Positions 22,973 to 31,111 of a DNA stretch of 32,078 nt are shown in pieces. The notes under the pieces were generated by a model. That model was not told the origin of the DNA. It ran no database searches and saw only the letters and a list, made by a program, of their open reading frames with translations. Each line of letters opens with the position of its first letter. Within the stretch, counting starts at the first letter, position 1. The DNA comes from a virus: positions 1 to 32,078 of IMG/VR virus record IMGVR_UViG_3300025168_000359, one strand, 5' to 3'. The position numbers were made by a program, and so were the translations under genes.

Positions 22973-24894
22973 TATCGCTTACCATCTGATTGTGCAGCAA
23001 GACGCACACTACCCCATCTCCATGATGTACCTAGAAGTCCTGTAGAGACTCGTACATTGCCTTGTCGTCCTCTTGCTCTAAAGTCTATCTTCTTAGTGTT
23101 ACGGTTAATGGTGAACGGTCCTACAGCTATTGTAGTGGCAGCAGGATATTCTTGTGTATTGATCTTAAACTGAAGAACACCAGTATCATTAAAAGCATAA
23201 TCAGGAATTAGTCTATTAACAAACATCATATCTTCACCATCTGCAATATCAAAGTCAGATGACTCAAGGAAAGAAGTAAGAGCAATTGACGTGTCTCCAG
23301 TAAATACTGAAGTAGGTTCATTTGCCCAGATGAACTGACCTGTGCTTGTGGGTACACTCACTGCAGGATCGCCACCTGCACCTGTACCTGATAACTCTCC
23401 TGTGGCTACAGTACTATCAAAAACATTACTGTCTGCAAATGTAGTATAAAATCCTGTACCATACGTCCAAGTATCTTCCATGTAATTATAAGTTACATAC
23501 GCATCAGGTTCAGAAGAATCTCCAGAAGGATACAGCCATATTATTTCGTGAAACTCAGAATTAATAGCTGCAAATACTTTGTCTTTATTTACTAAATTAA
23601 TATTATCATAAACAAACCTACGAACTGTACAATCTAGTTTACGTACTCTACCATCAAATGCATAGAAGTTATTCTCTCCCATCCAGAAAGATGCGCCATC
23701 TACAGCTACTGCTGCATGAGGACCAATGGCACCACAGTTGCTTCCTAAGAGTGTAAGACTAAAGATAAAGGGAGGACCAACAAACTGTAAAGCATACATA
23801 CCATTATCAGTAAAGATGTGAATTGCATTACGTCCTCGTATTGCACCTTCAATACGTGTACCTTCAATTAACTGTAGCTCTCCTGATGTAGAAGAAACTG
23901 ATGGTGTCCAGTTAGTAAAGTTTTCTTGATCAGACCAACGTACTAGTAACGGATTAAAGTCTCCAGTACCAAACTCATTAGTACCTAATGCTATGGCATG
24001 CCTGTCATTAGGAGATACTATAATACTGTTAATAGTAGAAGGACTAGTACTAACTATTGTTGCTCGTACAGGACTAGAACTAGCATCTGCATCCCAATGG
24101 AATAGCTGACTACCTCTACGTACAGCTAACATATCTTCACCCCAAGTATCTAATGACCATTGGGCAGCAAGGAAAGTAATGTTAGAAGATAGAGCAGGTC
24201 TACTCCAACCCCTACCTCCAGCTGCTGAAGCTAAACTTGTACCTGCGTTGTACACTCCTGCACCATAACCTAAACCTTGAATGTTATTTAGTTCTCCTTT
24301 AGGAATAAGAAAACCAAGTACTCCTTGACCACCTGTTTCCGTACTTGCTGCAGTGTTAAGAGTACTTACATAAAAGTGATTTAAGCCACTCGTAGATGCT
24401 ACTACATATACTGGACCGCCAAAAGAAGTAGCAGCAAAATTAGTACCTTGAGTAAAACCATTTAAAGAACAAGCCGAAAACTGAATAGCATCTCCTATAC
24501 TTGTGCCTGTATTATTTAGACTTACTTCAATTCGATTGCTTCCTACAGACGTAGCAAAGTTTCCCTGTGTTCCTAACGATCCTACAGAAACTATAGTAGT
24601 TAAAGGAGTAATGTCATAATTAACATCTCCTTGTAAAAGATATAGTCTTTGTTCTGTACCTACAGATAAAAGCTTTTGTGTGTTATCATTTGCCCATGTA
24701 AGTAAATCTCTACCTACACCATCAAAAGGTATAGCATGTTCTTTCTGATAACCTCTTAAATTTTCTGGTTTACCCCTCCTAAAGCGTACACGATCACCGT
24801 CAAACCAAGAACCTGACTCAGCATACTGAGTAGTCTCTCGGTGAAACCCCGGTTTAAAATCTAGTTTAAAAAATTTAGAAGATGTAGATGTCAT
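22972..24894 (-). CDS. P22 gp10-like packaged DNA stabilisation / tail protein
   Basis: The 640-aa protein has repeated Trp/Asp/Gly strand motifs typical of beta-propeller-like phage connector proteins: SWFDGDRVRFRRGKPE near the start, LLTWANDNTQKLLSVGTEQ, SPNDRHAIALG, LLVRWSDQENFTNWTP, IHIFTDNGMYALQF, and FWMGENNFYAFDGRVRKLDC. These resemble the phage stabilisation protein family of P22 gp10, which closes the portal after packaging. A T7 gp12-type tail nozzle is the alternative by position. It lies between the fibre genes and the internal core genes, as expected for either. The start is an ATG 3 nt after the preceding gene's stop codon. Confidence 0.65.
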   Translation of the reverse strand: MTSTSSKFFKLDFKPGFHRETTQYAESGSWFDGDRVRFRRGKPENLRGYQKEHAIPFDGVGRDLLTWANDNTQKLLSVGTEQRLYLLQGDVNYDITPLTTIVSVGSLGTQGNFATSVGSNRIEVSLNNTGTSIGDAIQFSACSLNGFTQGTNFAATSFGGPVYVVASTSGLNHFYVSTLNTAASTETGGQGVLGFLIPKGELNNIQGLGYGAGVYNAGTSLASAAGGRGWSRPALSSNITFLAAQWSLDTWGEDMLAVRRGSQLFHWDADASSSPVRATIVSTSPSTINSIIVSPNDRHAIALGTNEFGTGDFNPLLVRWSDQENFTNWTPSVSSTSGELQLIEGTRIEGAIRGRNAIHIFTDNGMYALQFVGPPFIFSLTLLGSNCGAIGPHAAVAVDGASFWMGENNFYAFDGRVRKLDCTVRRFVYDNINLVNKDKVFAAINSEFHEIIWLYPSGDSSEPDAYVTYNYMEDTWTYGTGFYTTFADSNVFDSTVATGELSGTGAGGDPAVSVPTSTGQFIWANEPTSVFTGDTSIALTSFLESSDFDIADGEDMMFVNRLIPDYAFNDTGVLQFKINTQEYPAATTIAVGPFTINRNTKKIDFRARGRQGNVRVSTGLLGTSWRWGSVRLAAQSDGKR

Positions 24895-24897
24895 TAA

Positions 24898-26022
24898 TTA
24901 TCGTCCAAAACTTTTAAGTACAACAGAATCTACAAGAGAAGTATCTCTTACATTATACACTAGTATATCTACTGCGCTAGTAGATGTACTTAGAACAGGA
25001 ACACTACCTGCAGGAAATTTATATGCTCCTCCAAATACCATAGTTCTTGATCCTGTACCATCTTGAATAAGATATATAGTTCCACCTTGTCCTGCTGTAG
25101 CATTAGAAGGATTTTGTAAAGTTACATTAGCGGTAAGAGTAACAGTAAAAGAATTATTAATTCCAAAGTCAGGGGTAATAGAAGTCGCACCTGATAAGGA
25201 AGTAGGAGTGTTAACAATTTTAGAAGCAAAGGTAGCTGATCCTACAAAAGTTTTATCTCCTATAATACTACTCGATACACTTACTCTTACATATCTAACA
25301 TCTGCGACAGATACTGGAGGAACAGAGGAGACACTAATTGTAGCAGTAAAGGTTAATCCTGCGTCATCTGCCAGAGTTACTGCAGTGCTGAGTATTATTT
25401 GAGTTACACTATTGACAGTACTAACTGTAGTGCCTTCTGGAATACCTACGCCGTGTACAGTTTGTCCAACAACAATTGTATCTGATACATTATCAACGTT
25501 GACGGTGGTGCTATCTGTAACTGCACCATTTACATCTGCAGTGGCTTGAGTAGAGATGTCAGAAAGATTTGCATCTGCTGCTGTACCTAAACTTAACCCT
25601 GTAGCATTAAGAGAAAAAACAGACACACCATCACAATAGATTAACTCACTCGAACCTACAGGAATAGCACGACCTGCTCCCCCTGTAGCCGCACTAGTTT
25701 TAACTGTAAGTGTTGAATCACTAACTCTAGTAGACTCATCGTTAATAATATAAATTTTAGACTTAGCAGGAATAATAACATTAGTATTAGCAGATACTGC
25801 ACCTGCAAATTTAAGAACAGCATTTCTTGATTGAACTATACTACCATCACCTAAAGGCAATACAACATCAGTTCCTCCAGTACAAACATGAACAGAAGTA
25901 TACCCTGCAATAGCTGTATCAATTAACTTAATAACATTATCATTAAGAATTGTACCCCATGTATTAGGATTGTCCCCATCTGTTTGAAGTTCTAATCTTA
26001 AATTGTCACTAAAAGTAGCCAT
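24898..26022 (-). CDS. Tail fibre protein with shared C-terminal module
   Basis: The 374-aa protein begins with MATFSDNLRLELQTDGDNP and NTWGTILNDNVIKLID, a conserved attachment-type start seen in many marine phage fibres. The middle is Thr/Val/Ser-rich beta sequence. The last roughly 95 residues (VTLQNPSNATAGQGGTIYLI and following) are related to the C terminus of the protein at the right edge of the window. Both contain a QDGTGSRT strand followed by PVLSTS-type sequence. It probably forms an elongated trimeric fibre or fibre-tip protein. Receptor unknown. Confidence 0.72.
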   Translation of the reverse strand: MATFSDNLRLELQTDGDNPNTWGTILNDNVIKLIDTAIAGYTSVHVCTGGTDVVLPLGDGSIVQSRNAVLKFAGAVSANTNVIIPAKSKIYIINDESTRVSDSTLTVKTSAATGGAGRAIPVGSSELIYCDGVSVFSLNATGLSLGTAADANLSDISTQATADVNGAVTDSTTVNVDNVSDTIVVGQTVHGVGIPEGTTVSTVNSVTQIILSTAVTLADDAGLTFTATISVSSVPPVSVADVRYVRVSVSSSIIGDKTFVGSATFASKIVNTPTSLSGATSITPDFGINNSFTVTLTANVTLQNPSNATAGQGGTIYLIQDGTGSRTMVFGGAYKFPAGSVPVLSTSTSAVDILVYNVRDTSLVDSVVLKSFGR

Positions 26023-26024
26023 TA

Positions 26025-26399
26025 TTAAATTCCTTTACTATTTTCTGGTGTTCCTGCGGCTATTATGTAACCTACCAACATCTTATCAGACGTAACTATC
26101 CTCATTATACAAGTTTCTACTTTATTATGATCTTTGTAACTTGTAATTACTTTATCAACTATAAATAACTTAGGTCGTCCTGTAAATCTAAAACAATCTT
26201 GAGACAATCTCTTTCTCATAACTTCACCAGCGTATGCTTCTCTACTTTTAGAATCTGCCATGGCTAGGTCCATAACATCTTTCTCTTCTTTACAGAAAAA
26301 GAAAGAAGCTACCTTGTCTCCCTTACTCCAGACTTCTTGTGCTGATATACAAGTGGGCAGTATTGTAAAACAGGCTATAAGAAATAGTTTGGCAAGCAT
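26025..26399 (-). CDS. Small secreted protein of unknown function
   Basis: I choose the ATG at 26399 rather than the in-frame one at 26441, because it falls 4 nt after the preceding gene's stop and puts a signal peptide at the very N terminus. MLAKLFLIACFTILPTCISA has a short basic start, a hydrophobic core and an A-x-A-like cleavage site before QEVW. The 124-aa product would have a mature part of about 104 residues with three cysteines and mixed charged and beta segments. No family is recognised. A periplasmic protein encoded within the tail module could act in lysis, superinfection exclusion or entry; nothing in the sequence decides. Confidence 0.6.
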   Translation of the reverse strand: MLAKLFLIACFTILPTCISAQEVWSKGDKVASFFFCKEEKDVMDLAMADSKSREAYAGEVMRKRLSQDCFRFTGRPKLFIVDKVITSYKDHNKVETCIMRIVTSDKMLVGYIIAAGTPENSKGI

Positions 26400-26403
26400 C
26401 TGA

Positions 26404-26958
26404 CTATTTACTTTCTCTAGGGTTTTTAGGCCATTCGTCAAACTCTGAAGCCTTCTTACCTGCGTCGAACATTGCTTCTGTAAAAACTGTCATAGCTTCA
26501 AGACCTGCAACATCTGACTTTGCATCTATGGAAGTTTCCAGAGCAGCAGCTTTTGCTCTAAGGTCTGTACGCCACTTGGCTAGGTCTGCTGGCTTGGCAG
26601 TTCCGTTGTCTTGTTCTCTGATCACAATCCAATCAGTTTGCTGTAAGGTACTTTGAAGAACAGAAGATACATGGTTCTTCATTGTATTCTTGATAGCATC
26701 TACATCTCTAGCAGTTTTTGATTTGGTGACAACAACTCTGTCTGCTTCTACCACAGGAGAAGACTCTGAAGAAGTGTAGAACATATTCTCTACACTACTG
26801 CCTTCATATACATAAGGTACAATACCCAGTGCCTTACGCTCTTCATCTGTCCATGCTCTGGTAAAGATTGAGACAGGATATTGAATGTCATTAAGTGTCA
26901 TTGGTTTAGGAGTGTTGATAATCTCTACCAACTGACTGCCCATAATTCTTGCCCACAT
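26404..26958 (-). CDS. Tail fibre assembly-like protein (DUF4376-like C-terminal part)
   Basis: The 184-aa protein starts MWARIMGSQLVEIINTPKPM, followed by NDIQYPVSIFTRAWTDEER, a beta-rich beginning common to small proteins next to marine phage fibre genes. Later, LQQTDWIVIREQDNG and PADLAKWRTDLRAKAA match the pattern (TDW-x-V-x-R...P-x-x-x-x-x-[WY]R) of DUF4376/fibre-assembly proteins. It most likely helps fold or attach a fibre, or caps it. The position directly after the giant fibre gene agrees. Confidence 0.65.
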   Translation of the reverse strand: MWARIMGSQLVEIINTPKPMTLNDIQYPVSIFTRAWTDEERKALGIVPYVYEGSSVENMFYTSSESSPVVEADRVVVTKSKTARDVDAIKNTMKNHVSSVLQSTLQQTDWIVIREQDNGTAKPADLAKWRTDLRAKAAALETSIDAKSDVAGLEAMTVFTEAMFDAGKKASEFDEWPKNPRESK

Positions 26959-26961
26959 AGT

Positions 26962-27033
26962 CTACTTTCCTTTCTTACATACAAACGTCTTGATAACGAA
27001 TGTTTTGTGACCGTCTATAGTTGTTAAGTTCAT
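26962..27033 (-). CDS. Possible 23-aa micro-ORF upstream of the fibre assembly gene
   Basis: ATG to TAG in the gap after the giant fibre gene encodes MNLTTIDGHKTFVIKTFVCK plus three residues. The strand-like, small composition is plausible for a phage micro-protein, and the stop lies 3 nt before the next start. Only an A-rich, weak ribosome binding region precedes it. It competes for the same DNA with the ORF at 26975-27070. Confidence 0.28.
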   Translation of the reverse strand: MNLTTIDGHKTFVIKTFVCKKGK

Positions 27034-27070
27034 GTGCTTTTTTCTTTCTACTAAATAACCTTTTAAACAT
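26975..27070 (-). CDS. Possible 31-aa basic micro-ORF
   Basis: ATG 3 nt after the giant fibre stop codon, with GGAAGG about 7 nt upstream. It encodes a very basic peptide starting MFKRLFSRKKK and ending in a second ATG-TAA. The ribosome binding site is better than that of the overlapping micro-ORF in another frame. Only conservation could tell which, if either, is real. Confidence 0.3.
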   Translation of the reverse strand: MFKRLFSRKKKAHELNNYRRSQNIRYQDVCM

Positions 27071-27073
27071 AAT

Positions 27074-30000
27074 TTACCTTCCATACACAGGAGGGAGTGT
27101 ACCGTTTCCTCCTATGTCTGCCATTGCAAAGTATAGGTATGTTCTTCCAGTAGCGTTAATTGTTCCACTATTTGATCTAAGTTTAATACCATCTGCTAAA
27201 AAATCAAAAGCAGGATTGTCTGTAAAGTTTGTACTGTGTGCTTCTTCAGCGGTGGTATCATTAGCTTCTAGTGTGCCTCCATTTAAACCTCCTGCTGTAG
27301 TAGTACCATTAAATGTATATCTTGCAGAATCAGAAACAAACCAATCATGTGAAGCATCTGAGACAGTAGTCTCCTTCACCATCCAGTAAGAAGGTTTAAA
27401 ACCTAACGACAAATAAGGACCATCGTCACTAGAATTACCAATGTAGCTTCCCACCTTACATACACCAGCAACTGATTTTAAACAGATTAAATTATAAGTT
27501 TTTGCTGAAGTATTAAAAGTACTTCCATTCATAGTAATTACAGTTGCATTAGGATCAGTATCTGCAAAATAACTATTAGGACCATTGTCAAAAAAAGCAT
27601 TAGTACTGGATAAAAAACCAAATCCATCTCCTGCTCTTGTAGTACTTTTTGTATACTCAGACCAAACTAAGCATTCTACAGCATAGTTTTGCCCTTTAAT
27701 AAGAATTAATTCTGGAGTGGAAGACAGGCCATGGCCTACTGTAGCACCTGCTCCTGTTCCTGTATAAGTTCCTATTGAAAAACCACCATGATCAGCAACA
27801 ATAGTAGTGCTTGGGTTTGATCCAGCAGGACTTGTTGTACTACCTGTTGTAGCAGAATCACCCACTAACCACTGCCATAAAACATATGACTCATTGGCAG
27901 TATTTACCTCTGCATCACTACCAACTTGCACACCTCTTTCGAGGAATCTTTGAACTGTATTGGCATTGAATACTTCTGCTGCTGCATCATTAGAATGCCA
28001 ATCATTACCCACACCTCTGACTCTATCAAATAGCATATGATTGTCAGCGGCATCTCTGTTCTTAATCCATGCCCAAGCTGTAATCTTAGATTGAGTGTCG
28101 TCTAGGTTGTCTTGGTTAATAGCTTTAAAGTCTGTAGGAGGTGCCAGAGTAAAGTTACCCCCTGCTGTGCTGGTGTGGTCTGTTACAGAGTTACCGTTCC
28201 AATCTCCAATATACTGACCAAAGTTTATAAAGCCAGTGCCTAGACTATTAGAAATAAATATACTGTATTCGTCAAATTGTAAATCAAATCCTCCTGTATT
28301 AGCAGCAGGACTTACACTTGTTTCATTGTTCCATGTAGTTGCACTGATGGTAGGATTACCTATCCACATCTTTTTATTATCCATATCCAACGCTATACCG
28401 TAAGGCACAAGGTCTGTATACCCTCCTGCATTGTTATTTATAATACCTCCAGAAGTAAGCTGTGTTACACCGCTGCCAGTACCTATTGATATATCATAAA
28501 CTTTATTTCCATAACTGCTGCCTACAATGTATGCTCTGATAGAACCTAATAAATTATCTGCATAACCAGTACTAGCATCTTTAGCAGCAGCTACAAAACT
28601 ACCATCTGTTATATATTGAGTAGGTATAATACCGTAGAATACTGTAGTGCCTCCAGCACCAAGTATGCTATCAAACTCTACCCACCACTTACCACTCTTT
28701 TGAGAAAATGCTGTGGAATACGATGTTTTATTTTGTTGACTAGCTACATTCGCTCCAACTACAGCAAGATTACCTTGTGAATAAGTTGTATTGCTATACC
28801 CATAAGTAGGATTAAGAGTGGCAAAGTTTTTAGTAGGTGTGTCTATAAATTTATCTGCTGATGTCCAAGTTCCAATCTCTGTTAGATTGTTAGAGTTTCC
28901 TGTTGAGTCACCAGCACCATTACCTGTTCCAAAGTTTCCACCATATGCTAGATAGAAACCTTGATCACCCAGCGTTAAACTAGAAATAGCTTTAGGCACC
29001 CACTTGTTAGTACTGGTGTCTAACTGTCCAAACGAGTCAGCACTTAGAAAGTCATCATCTAGGAAAATTGTTTCTGCAAGATAACCATCCCACTGATTTG
29101 CAGTAACACCATTATAACTACCTACAAACTGAGTAGCACCAGAATCCATATAACCTAGTTCAGAATCTGCACCTGTTGAAGGTAAATTAGTATCATCTCT
29201 ATTATCTGTTGCAAAGGACGTTACCTCTACACCATCAATGTACATTATTGCTCTGGCAGAAGCTGGGCTACCAATACCTGTGTTAACTTTAAGGACAAGG
29301 TTTCTCCATAAACCCCCACCTTTTAAATCAGCATTGGTCATTAATATAGTAGTTCCTTTATGCATAAAAACTATTTGACCACTGGCGTCCATCTGTAAAC
29401 TAAAACGATTGGTTGCAGTTGTGCCTGTATCAAAGAAAATAATATCATCATCAACATTACCTGTCTTATACCAAGTTGACCATGTTCCTTTCTTACCCCC
29501 AGAAGAAGAAGGAGTACCAATAGTTCTCTTTAATGCTCTTACTTCATCATGTTGGAACATTGCAGAGTTAGCTACATTAAAGACATCTGTAAACGGTACA
29601 AAGTCTCCTACTCTTTGACCTGTTCCATTACCTTCGTACAGAGTAGGTGCAAAGTAATCTATTCCTTGATAGGTAGGTGCTGTTAGGTTGGCTGTATTTA
29701 AAGATAAAAATCCAGCAGGTACTGCACCTAATTTAAAGTTTCCTCTTCCATTTTCGTCAGCATTTCCACCTGCGGTTTCATTTCCGTTAAATGTTCCGTT
29801 TCCACCAGCATTAAGAAATGGTTCTGGGACTGAACCTCCAACTCTGGTGGCAATAAAATAAGGACCTTTAGTTGCGTCCAGCGTAGTGTGTGGATTAGCC
29901 CCTGTGGCTGGGTTTCCAGAACTACCAAAACCACTTGAATCTCTAAACCAAAGCTTCCCAGTGTCAGCGTCAAAGGCCACACCGACTACGGCTGAAGCAC

Positions 30001-31111
30001 CGTTGGTCAAACCCAGAGAGCCAATCTCACCTCCATTGATTCGAACTATACCCGTTGTTGCAAGGTATGCACTGACGCTGCCAGAGCCAGTTCCTATGAT
30101 GGTGTCATCGTAGATATCGACATAGCCTTGACCAGAAGCAACAGCTGGACCTGTTTCGTTTGATCCTCCGTTACGTTGCTCCCAATACCATTTCCCGCTG
30201 CTCATCGGAATGGTAGATCGCATTCCAGCACCACCGATGTTAGTTACAACATAAGTATTTGCACCGTCATTAGTAGAGGTAAAGGCTGCATTAGCATCTA
30301 AAATATTATAAGTACTAAAGGTTAAACTAGGGGTACTATTGCTTTGATTAGAACTATCCATGCTTTCAGGTGTAAGATTATTAGCAGGGGTACTAATATC
30401 TAATCCTAAAGAACCAGAGTTAGAAAAGTCAAGACAGAAGCTATTCCCTGCTGCTGTAGTTGCAAGAGCAGCTATAGCAACATCTGACTTAGGGGTAAAC
30501 TCTGAACCATTAGTACCAAAGGTAAAGGCATCTAGGAAATCTGTAATAGCTACATCACCACCCTGTATTGACTGACCGTCTAGCATTATTGCTTGGGTAA
30601 CGTAGCCGTTTAAAAAAATATTTGTAGAATTGGAGCCAACACTTTGCGTAGTTGTGTTTGTAAAGCTAGTACCCCAAGTTCCTCTGTTATCGGCTGAAAA
30701 ACTAGTCACCTCTAGGCCATTGACAAACACTCTCCCCTTATCGGCAGCGGCTGCCTCGTCAAGTTTAAAACTTGCCAGAACATGATACCATCCAACGTCT
30801 CGGTATAGTGCAGTTGTCACTGCTGCCTGACCGTTGGCATACAGATACAATGCACCACCAGAAAACCAAATGCCAGAGTTATTTGAACCAGTTGATCCAG
30901 TTCCTAAACCCATCATGCCAACATCACCACTAAATTTTTGTAGTTGTATCCAACCTGCCATTACACATTCGGTGCTGCTATGACTTGATGTTGCTCTGGT
31001 TAATTCATCTGCAGAACCATCTAGCCAAACAGAGTTACCAATCAGAGTTGTGTCAAAAGGTGATGGACCTGTACTCTGTCCACCAAAAAGAAGATTATTA
31101 CTAAATACCAT
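27074..31111 (-). CDS. Giant tail fibre/spike with duplicated LamG-SPRY modules
   Basis: The 1345-aa protein is the largest in the window. Two tandem units can be read. LamG/concanavalin A-like domains occur at about residues 27-200 and 515-725; each contains an [IV]-[ND]-G-[LV]-EVTSF-x-[AT]-DNR strand. SPRY-like domains occur at about 265-460 (SGKWYWE, VGVAFDADTGKLWFRD) and 760-990 (SGKWWVE, YGIALDMDNKKMWIG). Each unit ends with a GNF-x-L segment followed by an NTANL or NQDNL sequence. The C-terminal region (about 1005-1345), with LWQWLVG, GHGLSSTPELILIKG and LGFKPSYWMVKE, resembles the DUF7483-type end of marine phage fibres. These are carbohydrate- or protein-binding folds, so it is the likely receptor-binding protein. 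Its start overlaps the previous stop as TAATG. Confidence 0.82.
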   Translation of the reverse strand: MVFSNNLLFGGQSTGPSPFDTTLIGNSVWLDGSADELTRATSSHSSTECVMAGWIQLQKFSGDVGMMGLGTGSTGSNNSGIWFSGGALYLYANGQAAVTTALYRDVGWYHVLASFKLDEAAAADKGRVFVNGLEVTSFSADNRGTWGTSFTNTTTQSVGSNSTNIFLNGYVTQAIMLDGQSIQGGDVAITDFLDAFTFGTNGSEFTPKSDVAIAALATTAAGNSFCLDFSNSGSLGLDISTPANNLTPESMDSSNQSNSTPSLTFSTYNILDANAAFTSTNDGANTYVVTNIGGAGMRSTIPMSSGKWYWEQRNGGSNETGPAVASGQGYVDIYDDTIIGTGSGSVSAYLATTGIVRINGGEIGSLGLTNGASAVVGVAFDADTGKLWFRDSSGFGSSGNPATGANPHTTLDATKGPYFIATRVGGSVPEPFLNAGGNGTFNGNETAGGNADENGRGNFKLGAVPAGFLSLNTANLTAPTYQGIDYFAPTLYEGNGTGQRVGDFVPFTDVFNVANSAMFQHDEVRALKRTIGTPSSSGGKKGTWSTWYKTGNVDDDIIFFDTGTTATNRFSLQMDASGQIVFMHKGTTILMTNADLKGGGLWRNLVLKVNTGIGSPASARAIMYIDGVEVTSFATDNRDDTNLPSTGADSELGYMDSGATQFVGSYNGVTANQWDGYLAETIFLDDDFLSADSFGQLDTSTNKWVPKAISSLTLGDQGFYLAYGGNFGTGNGAGDSTGNSNNLTEIGTWTSADKFIDTPTKNFATLNPTYGYSNTTYSQGNLAVVGANVASQQNKTSYSTAFSQKSGKWWVEFDSILGAGGTTVFYGIIPTQYITDGSFVAAAKDASTGYADNLLGSIRAYIVGSSYGNKVYDISIGTGSGVTQLTSGGIINNNAGGYTDLVPYGIALDMDNKKMWIGNPTISATTWNNETSVSPAANTGGFDLQFDEYSIFISNSLGTGFINFGQYIGDWNGNSVTDHTSTAGGNFTLAPPTDFKAINQDNLDDTQSKITAWAWIKNRDAADNHMLFDRVRGVGNDWHSNDAAAEVFNANTVQRFLERGVQVGSDAEVNTANESYVLWQWLVGDSATTGSTTSPAGSNPSTTIVADHGGFSIGTYTGTGAGATVGHGLSSTPELILIKGQNYAVECLVWSEYTKSTTRAGDGFGFLSSTNAFFDNGPNSYFADTDPNATVITMNGSTFNTSAKTYNLICLKSVAGVCKVGSYIGNSSDDGPYLSLGFKPSYWMVKETTVSDASHDWFVSDSARYTFNGTTTAGGLNGGTLEANDTTAEEAHSTNFTDNPAFDFLADGIKLRSNSGTINATGRTYLYFAMADIGGNGTLPPVYGR

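Noticed and set aside
27021-27389. 122-aa + strand open frame at the end of the giant fibre gene
   Set aside because: It is mostly antisense to the fibre C-terminal domain, and has no ribosome binding site or recognisable family.
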